From: Beroe forskalii
Lineage: Eukaryota; Ctenophora; Nuda; Beroida; Beroidae
Direction of reading: 5' to 3'
NCBI GenBank assembly: GCA_011033025.1
Contig: WFMF01000440.1
Coordinates: 62,001 to 126,000 of the forward strand
DNA length: 64,000 bases
The translations under genes were made by a program, and so were the position numbers. This document shows positions 22,780 to 34,929 of the stretch, in pieces. How positions within the stretch are numbered: position 1 is the first letter of the stretch; every line of letters begins with the position of its first letter. The notes under the pieces were generated by a model that did no database searches, was not told where the DNA came from, and saw nothing but the letters and a program-made list of their open reading frames with translations.

Positions 22780-24440
22780 TTTCTGGTCGAAAAATGTTTT
22801 CTTCATTTTGAGTCCCATTTATTCTGTTCTGTTACCCCGGGGGCCGGGGTTGTGTTCAACCTTTTAACCCGATGCTGCTTTCTTGAAGGTGGCCGGGTGC
22901 TTGTTTTCCCCTCAGGATGTTTTTGGGGAAAGGGGTCATTTTTGGGACCGGAGTTGAAGATGATGTCACTCTGTCCAACTTGAAGATTCCGGGAATAGAT
23001 CGGGGGGAAAGGGGGCCACCCCTCGTCAGATTCACGATTTTTCCGGCATCCTTTTCCCTCGTCATCTCCTCTGAAGAGGGGGAAAAAACCCCGCCCAGCA
23101 ATGTCTTTCCCTTTAAAAAAATGAAAGGATTAAAACAGCCTCGACCTCCCCCGAAGGCCCCGCCCCAAATCAGGAACAGTATTTTCCCCCGCAAAATCGT
23201 CTTTCATTCTGTTATGCCGGCTGCTGAATTTCTAAAAACCCCCAAAAAGGAATTTCTGCCCAAGCCCCATTCTTTGGGCTAAAACCCCCCCCTGTTTCCC
23301 TTTTAAACCGAAAAAGGGGGGACAAAACCGGTGCCATTTTGCTAAAGGTCGTCAGGGGGTATTTTCTTCGGGAAGGTCCCCCTTCCTGTCTTCCTCCAAA
23401 CCTTTTCAAACGCCCCTTTTGTTTTTGGAGGGAATGTTCTCCCAAAATTTTTTTCGATCTTTTGGATTCCCCTGTCGTTCCCCGTTAACCCGTTTATCTC
23501 CCGGCAAACAACCGGGTCTTTTCCTATCTGCGGGCCCCTCAATCGAGCCTCCATTCAGAACCCCTTTTTCCCCGGCCAACTCCGGAAAAGCTCCGTCCCC
23601 CGATGTTGCATTTCCCTGGACCTTTCTTTTCGTAGCTTTGTGATTTTCCAGACTTTCCAGAAATTTCTGCCGTTGTTGTATCCATCAAAAAAAGTGGAAA
23701 TTCGATGTTAAAAAAACAAAAATACAAATAGTTTAAAACTGTGATATGAAACTGAGATACATTTGGGCATGGGGTTTTGGGAAAATTTTAGCTTTAATCA
23801 ACAATTGAAAAAACGGTAACATTTTTTTATTTGACCTACATTTTCAAATAACTTGGTTTATCAATAGGGATACATTACTTTATGGAAATTTTCCCGGATG
23901 ATAATTATTTCGGCCTTATTTGAAACCCTTTTTAATTGATGAAATCAACACAAAAATGGTTGAATTTTCAGCTAGAAAAACAATTCAAATACACAAGTCG
24001 TTTTTCTTGGTGGGAAACCCTTCCCAAAACCTCCTCCCAGGGAAATCGACCATACAGTTAACTATTTGGGGAACTGCTGGGGGACTTCTTTACTTGTATC
24101 AGGACAAACATTCTTTTTTTTTTAAATAAATTGGAAAAAATTAATTTTTAGTGAAGGGGGGCCCCAAAAAAGGTCGCTTCTCGTCGTTTGGGTTTTTTTG
24201 CTGGAAACTATCAAATCTCTGCAAACACTGCTTTTGGTTGTGTGGGTATGACGACAAATTTTCCAAGTTTCTTCACAATGTCTTTGGGGAACATTTACAA
24301 GTTTCCAGTAACTGCCAAAGGGGGAAAAACAAAAAAAAACGAGGATTTTCGACTGGGGATTTAGCGTAGGGGCTATTGATACCCTTTTTAGGAAAAAACC
24401 CCCAGCCCAAAAGAAAAGCCCGGGGGGGGAAAAGGCCTCT
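22780..24440. other. Homopolymer-inflated, probably low-quality assembled sequence
   Basis: Inside the Harbinger element the texture changes abruptly. Runs of four to eight identical bases (CCCC, GGGG, AAAA, TTTT) follow one another, GC content rises, and reading frames on both strands are fragmented. The change begins after 22.75 kb and ends at the point where the transposase frame becomes clean (24448). Frames within it (for example 22917-23282 plus and 22856-23194 minus) should not be taken as genes. Confidence 0.6.
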
Positions 24441-25017
24441 ATAAACTTTGCCAGTCTTATGTGACATCAACGAGAAGTTCATTGATGCTGTAGTTCGTTG
24501 GCCTGGCAGTACCCATGACTCGACGATTTGGCAGCTCAGTGCAGCCAAAACGATTGTGGAGGGCATAGTGAAGAGGGAAGGACCCAATTTCAAAGGATGG
24601 CTTCTAGGAGACTCAGGTTATGCTCAACGAGAAATCATGATGGTGCCTCTCCTTGATGAAAATCTCACGCCCAAGCAAAAACGCTATAATGTAGCTCATA
24701 AAAAATGCAGATGCACAGTGGAGAGGGCTATTGGTGTTTTGAAATCGCGTTTCCGGTGTCTTTGCAAGAAAAGCGGTGGCGCTATTATGTATCATGAAAG
24801 TATAGCATGTGACATCATCGTAAGTTGTATGGTTCTCCACAACTACTGTAGAGATCGGAACCTTGAATGCAGTGTGGATGATGATGTGAAGGAGATGATG
24901 AGGAAAGAAAATGAAGTTCCCATCACACGCAAACATCAGGAAAATACGTGTGACAAAGAAGCCCTGAAACTGGGACAACTAGCCAGAAATAGCGTCATTG
25001 ACTCATTCATGACTTGA
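24280..25017 (+). pseudogene. HARBI1-like: HARBI1-like DDE transposase/nuclease, 5' part broken
   Basis: An intact reading frame from 24448 to 25017 (189 codons) encodes the C-terminal half of a Harbinger-type DDE nuclease. Diagnostic motifs are RWPGSTHDSTIW (about residues 18-29), LLGDSGY (about 52-58, second catalytic Asp) and VERAIGVLKSRFRCL (about 93-107, catalytic Glu). Further upstream, a GAID word near 24372-24383 marks the usual GxIDGT segment, and KFPVTAKG near 24298-24321 also fits the family. These are in other frames and separated by a stop, so the ATG at 24448 is only an internal methionine. The full protein is normally about 350 aa. Probably inactive as assembled, although the frameshifts may be sequencing errors. 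Confidence 0.8.
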
Positions 25018-25549
25018 AGCATTTACCATGTAATACCATGCAGATATAGTGGACGTTATTTACTGAATGTTTATTGGATGTGGCCTTCCATAATGATATT
25101 GTCATATTGACTGTCTTATATTAGTTTAAAATGGCATTTTGACTTTTTGATATTCATCACTATTGGCAGTTATATGTTGGCTCTTATCCACAGATTTGCT
25201 AAGTGCAAGTTAAGTACGGTTTAAGTGCGGTAGAGACCGCTCTTAACTTTTTACTTAAATCTCTCCTAGTTGAGTGCGTACTTAAGTATTTTTCTGGAGT
25301 TAAGTGCGGTGTCCATTACATCACGCGAGCATAACGCACCATATAAGGAGTGTCACGCAGAGTTGAGTGCAGGTTAAGTGCGAGAGGAGGAGTTGTACTT
25401 AAGTTTTTTATGTTGCACTTAAATGCAAAAAGTTAAGTAAAAAGTTGCACTTAACTTCAGTTTCATGAAAGACAATTAGAGAGTCGTACTTAAATTTCTA
25501 CTTAAGTTTTTTTTAAGTGCAAAGATTTCCGTTCATGAAAGACACCCAG

Positions 25550-28007
25550 TACAGGAACTCTATGCGCGGTACTCGCTTTGAAAGAGCTCACATACTTAAG
25601 CCTCCTATGTGCGAAGTGTTATGTGTGTAGAGTGTTTTGAACATGACATATTTCTATGCTTACCGGCAGACTTAAAGAGGCCAAAACTTCATGCTTACTG
25701 TCAGGGTTTCAAGGAATCTTCCTGTTCGAATCATCGTATTGACTCATAGGGAGGGGGAAGGGGTTTGCCACGATGGCCTGGACGTGTACCAACATTTTGA
25801 CGGTGGTCTTGCCCACTGAGGGTAAGAATACACCAACTCCCTATAATCAAAGTTTCCTAAGTCCAATGAACGTGACAGCAATAATATGTCCTTGTTACAG
25901 TAAACATATTGTAACACGGGATAATGCGTTAAACACTGCCCAGTAAAGCAGTAAAAATGAGTTGTTAATTATTTCCGGAACATGTTCGGAACCTTGAGCT
26001 GTATACTGCAGTATAAATTGCTGTATAAATTGCAGTATAGTATTTTTTATCTACGACTACGAGCCACAGTAAAGCTGAAGCTCAGATGTGCTCTACTTTG
26101 ATCAGCCTTGTTTATCATTAGTAGCTTCAAAAACTCAAAATCATGTTCATCATGTGCTCTTCTCGCAAAAAGGCGCTGTCACGCGCTGCATGTTTGTTAC
26201 GAGTGCATCGTCACGTTCCTTCTCAGCCAATCATGAATCAGGAAATTCTCAGCCAATCATGAATCAGGAAATCGGCTAGAAATGCGCGCGCACGAATGAC
26301 ACGTGAAGGTTATTTTTGCGTGAGCTTACTCGCAGTGCAGTACTAAATTGCTGGTTTACCACCCCTAGCGTGTAACGCCCCCGCCGTGTCAGTGCAAGGT
26401 CGCTGCACGGCTCTCAAAATGAGAAACTATTTAATTGTGAACATCCGTAAGGGCTTGTCTCTTGTGGGCGAAACAAAAATAAGGATTTAAGTATTTACTC
26501 TGATCCAGTCATCAAGCTACCCATTACATACAGAACAACTACACACTGCGCAAAGTGAGAAATGGCCAGGAAACGCAGCTCCATGTCGAGAGACACGACC
26601 TGAGCAGTATCACGTGACGTGTCATGCCACATGACCACTAGTCACGTGATTGCTGATCCCGTGGTGTGTTTGTGTGTGGTTCAGTGAACAATGGTTTGAG
26701 TTACATACAAGCCGGCATAATAATTGTACACATGTACACTAATCATGTCGACTGACTCGTGTCGTTAATAACATACGGAGAGAGATCTGGAGCACTTAAT
26801 TAGAGCTTGATTGGAGTTTTAATTTCCTCTGTTTGACGAAGTTGTTCGAAACAGAGGAAATTAGAACTACGATCAATTTCAATATTATGTGAAGAAATAA
26901 TCATACGGTCGTCAAATGTCAATAAGAGGAATTTATTTCGGCAATGAATTCGGCAGATGAAACACCCCAGATAAGTTGTTAGTTGTTTCTGGGGTTCCGT
27001 AAAAGTTCAAAAGATCAACAAGAGTAGCAAAACCGACCTAGCGACTTCGGTGACTTTACAACTATCACTATAAGGGCCGTCAAGTACTCTTGAATACCTA
27101 CCCGGTATATGTTCTCGATTAATTGACGACTAGAAGATGCGTTAATATCACGGTTCAGAAACATGAAATAGTGACCTCTATAATGGTCTAATATTGACGC
27201 GCAGCATGCCCTCTGAAGCCACCTAGGATGATAATTAAGGCAAGAATTTCTCCCATAAAACTTGACATTAGTTGTAATTTTAAAACTTGCCGCTAATGAA
27301 GGAGTACCAGTACAAATACTAACTTTGGGATTACCATGAGACCAGCTTGAACTGATACTAAAACCTAAAACTTTATACTGTCTGCTGATATATCGTCTGC
27401 TTTTCTCTGCAAGCTTTCCTCACTTCCATGTGTTTAAAGAATATATTTCATAGCATACAGTGCAAACTATACCTGCCTTTTTAACAATGCTGCCAGGTAT
27501 AATTTGCTGGACAAGGGCCAATTTCCTCTAAACAATTTAATGAGATTAAACCTGGGTGTGTGGGGATGTCAAAATTAAATATTTGATTAATTTAAACTTG
27601 AAACGTTGATATTTTGGTTTTAAGCATAAGTGTTACGCATCCATTTAATGAATTCAGGAAACTGATTTTACATAAGTTGTCAGCACTACATACCAATCCA
27701 AGGTCTTATCTATAGAGGTGTATGGGTATACTACAAACATGAGTTACTAATAAGTGACAATTATCAGATGATTCACTATTAAATTATTAATATTCAGTGG
27801 GATACGATGAGCGATCACCAGTCGAATATAATCCATTTGACGTTCCTGCACTGGAATGTGATGTTTGGGAATGAACCTGAAGCTGACGGATTATAACAGA
27901 AGAAAGCAGGTTAGATTTCTTATCACATATATTTTGGGTACAAAAAGTTGACGTGTTTGACATAATATATGGGAGATTACCTGAAATTGACATCACTATT
28001 CATTCCA
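25550..28007. other. Noncoding spacer with a small tandem duplication and a hairpin
   Basis: No gene is supported. TTCTCAGCCAATCATGAATC plus AGGAAA is tandemly doubled at 26219-26272, and a 70-nt hairpin lies at 26807-26876. GCAGTATA/TATACTGC words at 25999-26040 form a small symmetric cluster. Confidence 0.45.
26807..26876. ncRNA. 70-nt hairpin, candidate miRNA-like precursor
   Basis: Arms TTTTAATTTCCTCTGTTT (26817-26834) and AAACAGAGGAAATTAGAA (26849-26866) pair with one mismatch. The stem continues to TTGATTGGAG/CTACGATCAA with three more mismatches, about 24 of 28 positions in all, around a 14-nt loop. Length, single short loop and scattered mismatches match pre-miRNA geometry. I see no second copy in the window, which argues mildly against a MITE. 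No expression evidence is available, so this is only a candidate. Confidence 0.3.
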
Positions 28008-28712
28008 TATCCTTTACATCACTCGACAATCCTTGACACCACTCCACAATCCTTGACATCACTCTTCAATCCTCGACGCCACGCTTTGTCTTTGACATCA
28101 CTCCTTATAGTAATCCTTGACACAAGTCCAAAATTTTTGACACCACTCCAAACTCCTTGACATCACTCTTTATCCTTGACTTCAATCTTTATCCTTGACA
28201 CCACTCCATAATCCTTGACATCACTATAAAATCCTTAAAATCACTCCTCATATCCTTGACATCACTCCTTATCTTTGACACCACTCCACAATCTTTGGCG
28301 TCACTCCACAATCCTTGACATCACTCTACAATCCTTGACACCACTCTTTATCCTTGACATCATTTTGTATCGTTGACATCACTCTTTATCCTTGACACCA
28401 CTCCACCATTCTTGACACAATTCCACAGTCCTCGACACCACTCTACAATCCTTGACACCACTCCACAATCCTTGACATCACTCTTCAATCCTCGACACCA
28501 CTCTGTGTCTTTGACATCACTCCTTACCCTTGAAACCACTCCAAAATTTTTGACACCACTCCAAAATTTTTGACACCACTCCAAACTCCTTGACATCACT
28601 CTTTATCGTTGACATCACTCCTTATCCTTGACATCACTCTTTATCTTTGACACCACTCCACTATCCTTGGCGTCACTCCACAATCCTTGGCATCACTCTA
28701 CAATCCTTGACA
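28008..28712. repeat. Minisatellite, 20-bp unit ATCCTTGACACCACTCCACA
   Basis: About 35 copies of a 20-bp unit with frequent variants (ACATCACTC for ACACCACTC, TTTATC for CCACAATC). Blocks of 100-150 bp repeat within the array: the stretch around 28010-28090 resembles that around 28440-28520. Open frames over it are low-complexity artefacts. The unit is not self-complementary, unlike most other arrays here. Confidence 0.9.
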
Positions 28713-28725
28713 ATCTGAATATTTG

Positions 28726-28846
28726 ATCTCACGATACTTTATCTCACGATACTTTATCTCGCAATATTTAAACTCCGAGCAAAGATTGGTCTCTGGGTTA
28801 GAGTTAGGTTTAAGGTTTGAGTTAGGAAAGGGAGATGAATTGTCGT
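28726..28846. mobile_element. TIR element C, copy 2
   Basis: TGATCTCACGATACTTTATC words on the left face GAGATGAATTGTCGTGAGAC on the right. The centre carries GGTCTCTGGGTTAGAGTTAG, a decayed version of the telomere-like tract in copy 1 (5571-5802). The left motif is itself doubled (CACGATACTTTATCT twice). The element directly abuts the 20-bp minisatellite. Confidence 0.6.
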
Positions 28847-31800
28847 GAGACCATATGCCGTACACCCCAAGTGGAATCTCACGTATCCCTTCAACTAATT
28901 TAGTTCATGTTCACTTACTGCAGATGCTCACTGGGATGCTCATCACTCCGTACCATCCTGGGGTGCCCTTCATGCCCTTAATATTGAGGGGGGTAGAGTA
29001 AGTGTTACTTAGCTCTATGTGGCGGCATTTATTCAACCCATTCATACATTTCCCTTAAATTCCATCACCTATTTACTCACATTGAACTATGCAATTTGTT
29101 GCTATCTCCGGAATAGATTTTGATGCTTCATTCCACTAAACCACTAATAATTTGCTCTTCTTGTTCACTGTCAGCTCTTCTCCATTCTCAATTCTCGCAA
29201 CTACAATCTCTCCTCTTGCGGTTCATATCAAGATGTAGATGGTATAAACATTGTTGCAATTTCGTGAGGGTTTATACACACTCTGTGTATAACACATATT
29301 TGCCTCATCGAAATGAAACTTTCGCATCAACTCATTGAGAGGATCAATTGGCTGAACTCGAGTAAAGCTGAATAGTCTTGTGAGTTTGATTAGGTTGTTT
29401 AGTTGGTAGTATAACAGCTCTGTGTTACAGAGCCTTGTCACATTTTAGCGTTTTTGTTCTTTTTTTCAGGGCTCTTGGTCAATCGAATCGATCATAAAAT
29501 ATCGATATTCAGTTTTCGAAGCTAAATCCACGCCTTCTGACGATATTTCAATTTAGTCTTGCTAATATGCCGGCTTTGGATTTTAAAAACAGAAACTTAG
29601 ATTATTTTCAGATCCATGATTTTGTTACGTGATTTTTAGATTCGTCTGTCCAACACTGGATTAAGGTAGTTTCCATTTAATTCACATTTCTACATTTCAC
29701 TTCTGTGATAAATTTAATTCTACACTTAACAGGTCTATGAGACAATCAAGTGCTGTTGCCTACTTCCCACTGTTTACTCTCTTAAAAGCTTAATGTAGAA
29801 AACATTTTGCAAAAGCTACCTCAATCCTTTGTACAGCAGCTCCATTATTATTGCTCTTTATTCATCAAGGTCACATAATTATATACTAGCTATACCTTGA
29901 ACTTTTTTCTAACATGATGTAATATGACAAAGGCGAATGCTATTTTTTCTATTTGATTCATAGGTTTATTTTTCTTTTGCATCTGTTTTCTTAAATAGTT
30001 TGGCGAGCGATCTATAACGTCTCAATAATAAAACGAGGGTTTTGTATGCAAATAAATAATTATTGAAATAAATTTGATTGTTTTTTTCTGAATCAGTTGG
30101 TACTTATCATCGAGAGAAATCATTTGGAATCCTATCTTTGTAGGACTACCCACTAAAATTGCATGATGCATTTTCTCACTAGCATATGGTCCAAAAATAT
30201 GTATTGTTTTTGTTGTAAAAATTTTAAAAAGACTAACATTGAAAATAATGTGTCAAATGATACCAAAGTACATGCCTTGATTTCCTTCCGTTGTGAATGT
30301 TGATATTCTGCTGACCTTGATTTGTTGTTCTATTTCTTGACATTATTCATCCTACAACGCAGTGTGTGATGCAATAATATGTCGTATCATTTGTCACTCT
30401 TTTTCACAGGCTACCATCGAGTATTGATCTGTCTAGCTGTGCCTTTTATAATGTCAACGACAACAACAACTATATCAGAATTTCGGTGGAATACATCGCA
30501 CGGGCACAATGAACTTAGAACCACTCGCTGTTCGGGTTTATACTCAGTAATTGTAAAGTTCTCAGTTCAAGTTTATACTCTTTAAAGAGTAAAGATCTCG
30601 GTTTACTTGCACCTATATTGGGGGGGTATATTCCCACACACTCTCGTTTTAAGGTTACTAGGTGTAGCTATATTTGTATCTTGAGACTGCTTGAGAGATG
30701 AGCCTGCACTTAGGGATATTATGGATATTTTAATACTGAAACCTCTTGCTCTTGTGGCACTTACCGCGGCTTTCCAGTGGTCCTTTTAACGTTTAATTAA
30801 GTGGCTTCCGCTACAAAAAGGCGTTTTGAAGTTTTGATAACCAATATAATTCGCATGATAAATGCTGATTTTTCTTTTTGATGCTGCCTGTGTACATTTT
30901 GATTAATGCCTAAGAGTGTAAAACAACGTACAAGTATACGTTTACAAACCCTCAATCAATCTAAATCTACATTATTCATCTGTATTGAGGTAACCGGTTA
31001 GACTCGTAGTTTTATGTAACGTTGGTCTTTATTCTCGATTACATTGATTGATCCCAGCGTTTATTGTTTCCTCATTATTATTTTTATTGTCATTTTCACC
31101 GTTTGTTGCAATTTGCAACGTATCGAATATTCTAGCCGACACAAAACGTACTTCTAGGTATAGTACGATATAAGTACTATGTAATAGCAATATCACTATA
31201 TTTGCATAACTGTTGTCACAAAACGAAGATCACGCCACAGTTATTTAGTGATAACTGATTAGGATATATGACATCCTCAAACTTATCTCCGTATTGGCCT
31301 GCACGGAATTTGTTGATGACAACAACAGTTTACAATGATAGAATGATGGGTCAATGACCAGTCGCCCGGTGCACCCTAAATGTACCCTATATGCACCTAA
31401 GTGCACCCTTAATGAAACCCAAACGCACGCCAAGCGCACCGCCGCACCCTTAATGAACTTTAAGCGCCCTATTTTTGGACCCCAAATGCACCCTATTTGC
31501 ATCCTCTCCATCGCGCTCACATGCTTTTGCATCGATGACGTTTCCAATGTGTTGTGCGCTCAGGATGGGTAGCAGTAAAGCAGTAAGACCCATCTAACCC
31601 TTACCTCTATCTTTATAGGAACTGATTAAAGTGGATTGAGAGCAAATCAACCTGGAAAGAGGTATCCCCTACATCTAAAGCCACTTCCCCTAAAGACGGA
31701 CCCTGTCATTCCCCCACGCCCATGTGAAACTCGATTGCTAAGGATCTGGTCGCTAAGGAATTGGTCGCTTGGTTGCTGTTGCTAAGGAACTTTGCTATAA

Positions 31801-33552
31801 CAGTGTTCCATATTCATCGCATTGGTCCTATTCATTTCACCGAAGGGACAAGTTAAGGGCTACACTGCGGCGGAGTCCATGAACTTTGAGATTGAGTACC
31901 ACCTTCAAGTTTTCCTTTATTTCGTGCAATAAAGCAAACGAACAGTTACCATTTCTCAATAAAACCGGCCACGGTTTTGGTTTCGGTTGGTTAAAAACGC
32001 CCGGTTATTGGTTAACCATTTTTCGTTTTCGGTTCGGTTATCCGGTTATCCCATGACCACCACTTCTCACCACACACGAGGGTGGTGGCAACTCTCCACT
32101 GGGACATTTGACAGTATAGGTAACTAATTCAAGTATTTGACTTTTTGATAGTGCTGTCAATTTATGGCGCTGGCAAGCGCTGGGAAAAGTCAATTTATCA
32201 TTTTTCATTGAATTGTTTCATCAAATAGGTTAGAATTGATGACAATCTCATCATTTCCATCTTGAAGTGCCCTCATCTTGGCTATGGTCTCAACTACCAC
32301 AGTTCCAAATCCTCCGATTATGTTGCCTGGTATTCGCAGGCATCACCACTCTCCGTACTCACAATCTGTCATACTATATTTGGTATACATTAGAGTTAGC
32401 TAATTCATGACTTAGAAGTGGTATAGGTGCAAGATTATCATGATCGCACAAGTTGATTTAGGACCGGGAACTCATATATAATATCGTTATATTGCTCGAG
32501 TTGTAGTTTTTATCAGGCACCAGCAGTCAGCCGGTTTGATAATATGTCCCTGAGGGACTCTTCCAGTTCCCATTTCGTTACTTTTTATTAGAACATAAAA
32601 TATAATAAAGTCACGAATATATTTAAGCTGTATGAAGTTCCATACTTGCATATATATATAATATTTCGACATTCAATAATAATATAATCCATCCATACTA
32701 TAAACACCGAATCTTTGTAGCTTTTATCATTACATGATGTAATTGTACCTCAGCTGTTTTGATTTTATAATTACTGCAAGAAACTTCGAAAGTTGAACTT
32801 GCAGAGGTAGCACTATAAGTAGAGCAATTTGAAGGACCATGATTTGCAATTTCAACAAAGGAGAGAAGGTGCAATGATTTGCAGCTTCAGGATTTGAAAT
32901 CTTTCCTTTTGGGAATCGCAATGCTCTACAATATTCACCTCTTGAAAGTCAATGCAGCTGGTGCTTTCGTATGCTTTGTGTATCACATTCTTACATTGTG
33001 TGCTCTCTGGTTCCAGGCAACAAATCGCTACATCTTTAGATTTTAGAAGTTGAGCCTATATTGCACAACTAGGTGATCTCCAGTAATGTGGTATTCCCAT
33101 TTCCCAATTCTCATAGGAATACTAAATAATGTTACCAAATGATCCGTAATCACTCCCATTACGACACATTACCATAATGCTAATTTGTGTTATAATTTGA
33201 GTTACCATATTCTGAGTTAAGCCAGGGTGTGGGACTTCCTCCCATTCCCATGCTCTCTCTCTCCCCTCCCTCCCCCTCCCTTCTAACATCCCCGACTTCC
33301 ACTAATTATCTGAATAATTCGTCAGCACATTAGCTTGGAAATGATGATGCTCGATGTACTGAACTACTGCGCGTAGTATAACCGTAGGCGCTTGCTCTGC
33401 TCAACAGTTCGCCATTCTAACCCCTGATAATGACGTCACTTCCCCCTAGCACGGCACTTGCTCGGTCTCTGCTCAGATCGTGTACATGCAGGTCGATTAT
33501 ACCTTGCCAGTAGTCGAGCAGGGCGAGTAAGCGGCTCGTAATGAACTTGTAA
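28847..33552. other. Noncoding region
   Basis: No gene is supported over 4.7 kb. Visible items: a TGCACCCTTAATG-type degenerate repeat (31365-31505), a CGGTT-rich patch (31965-32050), and pyrimidine-rich DNA at 33250-33300. Short frames in this interval lack domains or splice support. Confidence 0.45.
31365..31600. repeat. Degenerate TGCACCC repeat with a conserved tail
   Basis: About ten spaced copies of TGCACCCTA/GCGCACC words with AATGAA spacers lie at 31370-31505. The tail at 31541-31600, with GTTGTGCGCTCAGGATGGGT then CCCATCTAA, resembles 45650-45700 (GTTGCATTGCGCGCTAGGGA, TGGGT, CCATCTAA). A dispersed element of unknown type is likely. Confidence 0.45.
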
Positions 33553-33651
33553 ACGCCGCGCACGAGAAACAGGCGGTTCATCGTCATCAACTCACTACAT
33601 CACGCTATGATAATGACGTCATCCTACCCGCCTATTTCTCGCGCGCGGCGT
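33553..33651. mobile_element. MITE D, complete copy with possible 4-bp target-site duplication
   Basis: The ends are inverted repeats: ACGCCGCGCACGAGAAACAG then GCGG on the left, and CCGCCTATTTCTCGCGCGCG then GCGT on the right, with about two mismatches over 24 bp. The inner part holds TGATAATGACGTCATCC. GTAA flanks both ends (33549-33552 and 33652-33655). About 99 bp, no coding capacity. Relatives lie at 19598, 21085 and 41588. Confidence 0.7.
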
Positions 33652-34804
33652 GTAATTCGTACTAAGACGCTCCTACATATACCTTAGCCTTCGTATAATG
33701 ACTCTCCGTCTTACATATATCTTATCGTCACAGGAAACCGACCAATCGTCTACTGCTTTTTACGGAACATGTTAGGTTGTCGCATATTATGCGAGGCTGG
33801 TTTTTGTCGGTTTTATCCGGGTATGTGTGGTTTTGTGTCGGTTTTATTCGTTTAGAGATGGCTGTGTTTGGGTTGTTTTTTCCTGGATCGGTTAGTCGTA
33901 GATCTGCGCTGTCTGGATCTCTCGCAGATCTGTCCCCCGTTTAGTAGTAGCTTGCGAGGAACGCATCCTATGCGCGTGCGAGAATATCTGAAAAGGGAAT
34001 TGACGTTGTTGTGATGATGACGTTCTTAATATAAGCACTCTGACGTACAGAGTTTGGGGTGACTCCTTGAAAACTCTAGCTTCTTAGCTTCTTCTAGCAG
34101 CGGAAATGCCACTCCTTTATGACTTATGTTGGAAGTAGTTGAAGTATGGCCAGTTTCGAGTATGTTGGTATACTTTTACCATTGAATTTGAATGTGGATG
34201 CTAAATTCTGGATGTTGGTCAACGCTAAATTCATAGATTATAATAATCGATGCTTTTGAACTGTGCCGGCTTAAAACACTCATTATACACGGAGTGTCGC
34301 CTCCACGCATAGCATGGATCGTGGTAGTTTCAAGTGTTGTTGTTTCAGTTTCTGCCCCAGGTCAGTTCAAAGTTTTGGGTTACATGGCATTATTGATATG
34401 TGTTGAACATCGTAAATAGTTCAAATGATTCTATTTCTTGTACCGACATCACCTTTGGTGTGTTATGTTGCTACTTGATTCAATGTGTAAATTTCGAGCT
34501 TTCCTTGAAGCAAATATGAGCCCTTTCTAGCTAAAAGACCGGCTTCTTACCTTGGGTAGTTATCAACCATTTATCACTAATTAGGTAGTTAAAAGGTGAT
34601 TATCCAGTGTAGCACCGAATTATCAGTTCCGGTAATTAGGTAATTTGGTGATTACGGCTGAGAGTTCTAGCATCTTATGATTATACCCCTACACAGATCC
34701 TATAATTCAAATGTTTACCCGAATTTACGAGAGCCGTCTTACGCTAAGCTGCGTTATATACTACCACATTCAGGTCATAGGAACTGTATAGTCCTTCACA
34801 GTGG

Positions 34805-34925
34805 AATTTAGGATGTGACGTCATTACCAGGTTTCAGAGTGGTGAGTTGATGACGTCATTATCCTGTCTTAGAGTGGTGAGTTGATGACGTCATTATCAG
34901 GGTTTCAGAGTGGTGAGCTGATTTC
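34805..34925. repeat. Three tandem TGACGTCATTATC units
   Basis: Units of about 48-50 bp each start with TGACGTCATTA, run through TTTCAGAGTGGTGAG, and end at the next GATGACGTCA. TGACGTCA is a perfect 8-bp palindrome identical to the CRE consensus. Related single copies flank the next array on its other side (37236) and lie at 38405, 52131, 53979 and 54150. Confidence 0.7.
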
Positions 34926-34929
34926 ATCT

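Larger units (their letters stand above)
22062..25549. mobile_element. PIF/Harbinger (HARBI) DNA transposon, about 3.5 kb, defective
   Basis: The terminal inverted repeats are CTGGGTGTCTTTCATGAA at the left end and its complement TTCATGAAAGACACCCAG at the right end. Subterminal zones on both sides are full of ACTTAAG/TTAAGTGCG words in both orientations, probably transposase-binding sites. Inside, on the plus strand, lies a HARBI1-like transposase. Autonomous members of this family also encode a Myb/SANT-like second protein; none can be read here because 22.78-24.44 kb is corrupted. I could not identify a clear 3-bp target-site duplication at these boundaries. Confidence 0.8.

Noticed and set aside
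22856..23727. Several 60-120 codon frames inside the Harbinger element
   Set aside because: They lie in homopolymer-inflated sequence, overlap on both strands and show no domain. The expected Myb-like second gene cannot be read from them.
28360..28599. Frames over the TTGACACCACTCC array
   Set aside because: Minisatellite artefacts, open on both strands.
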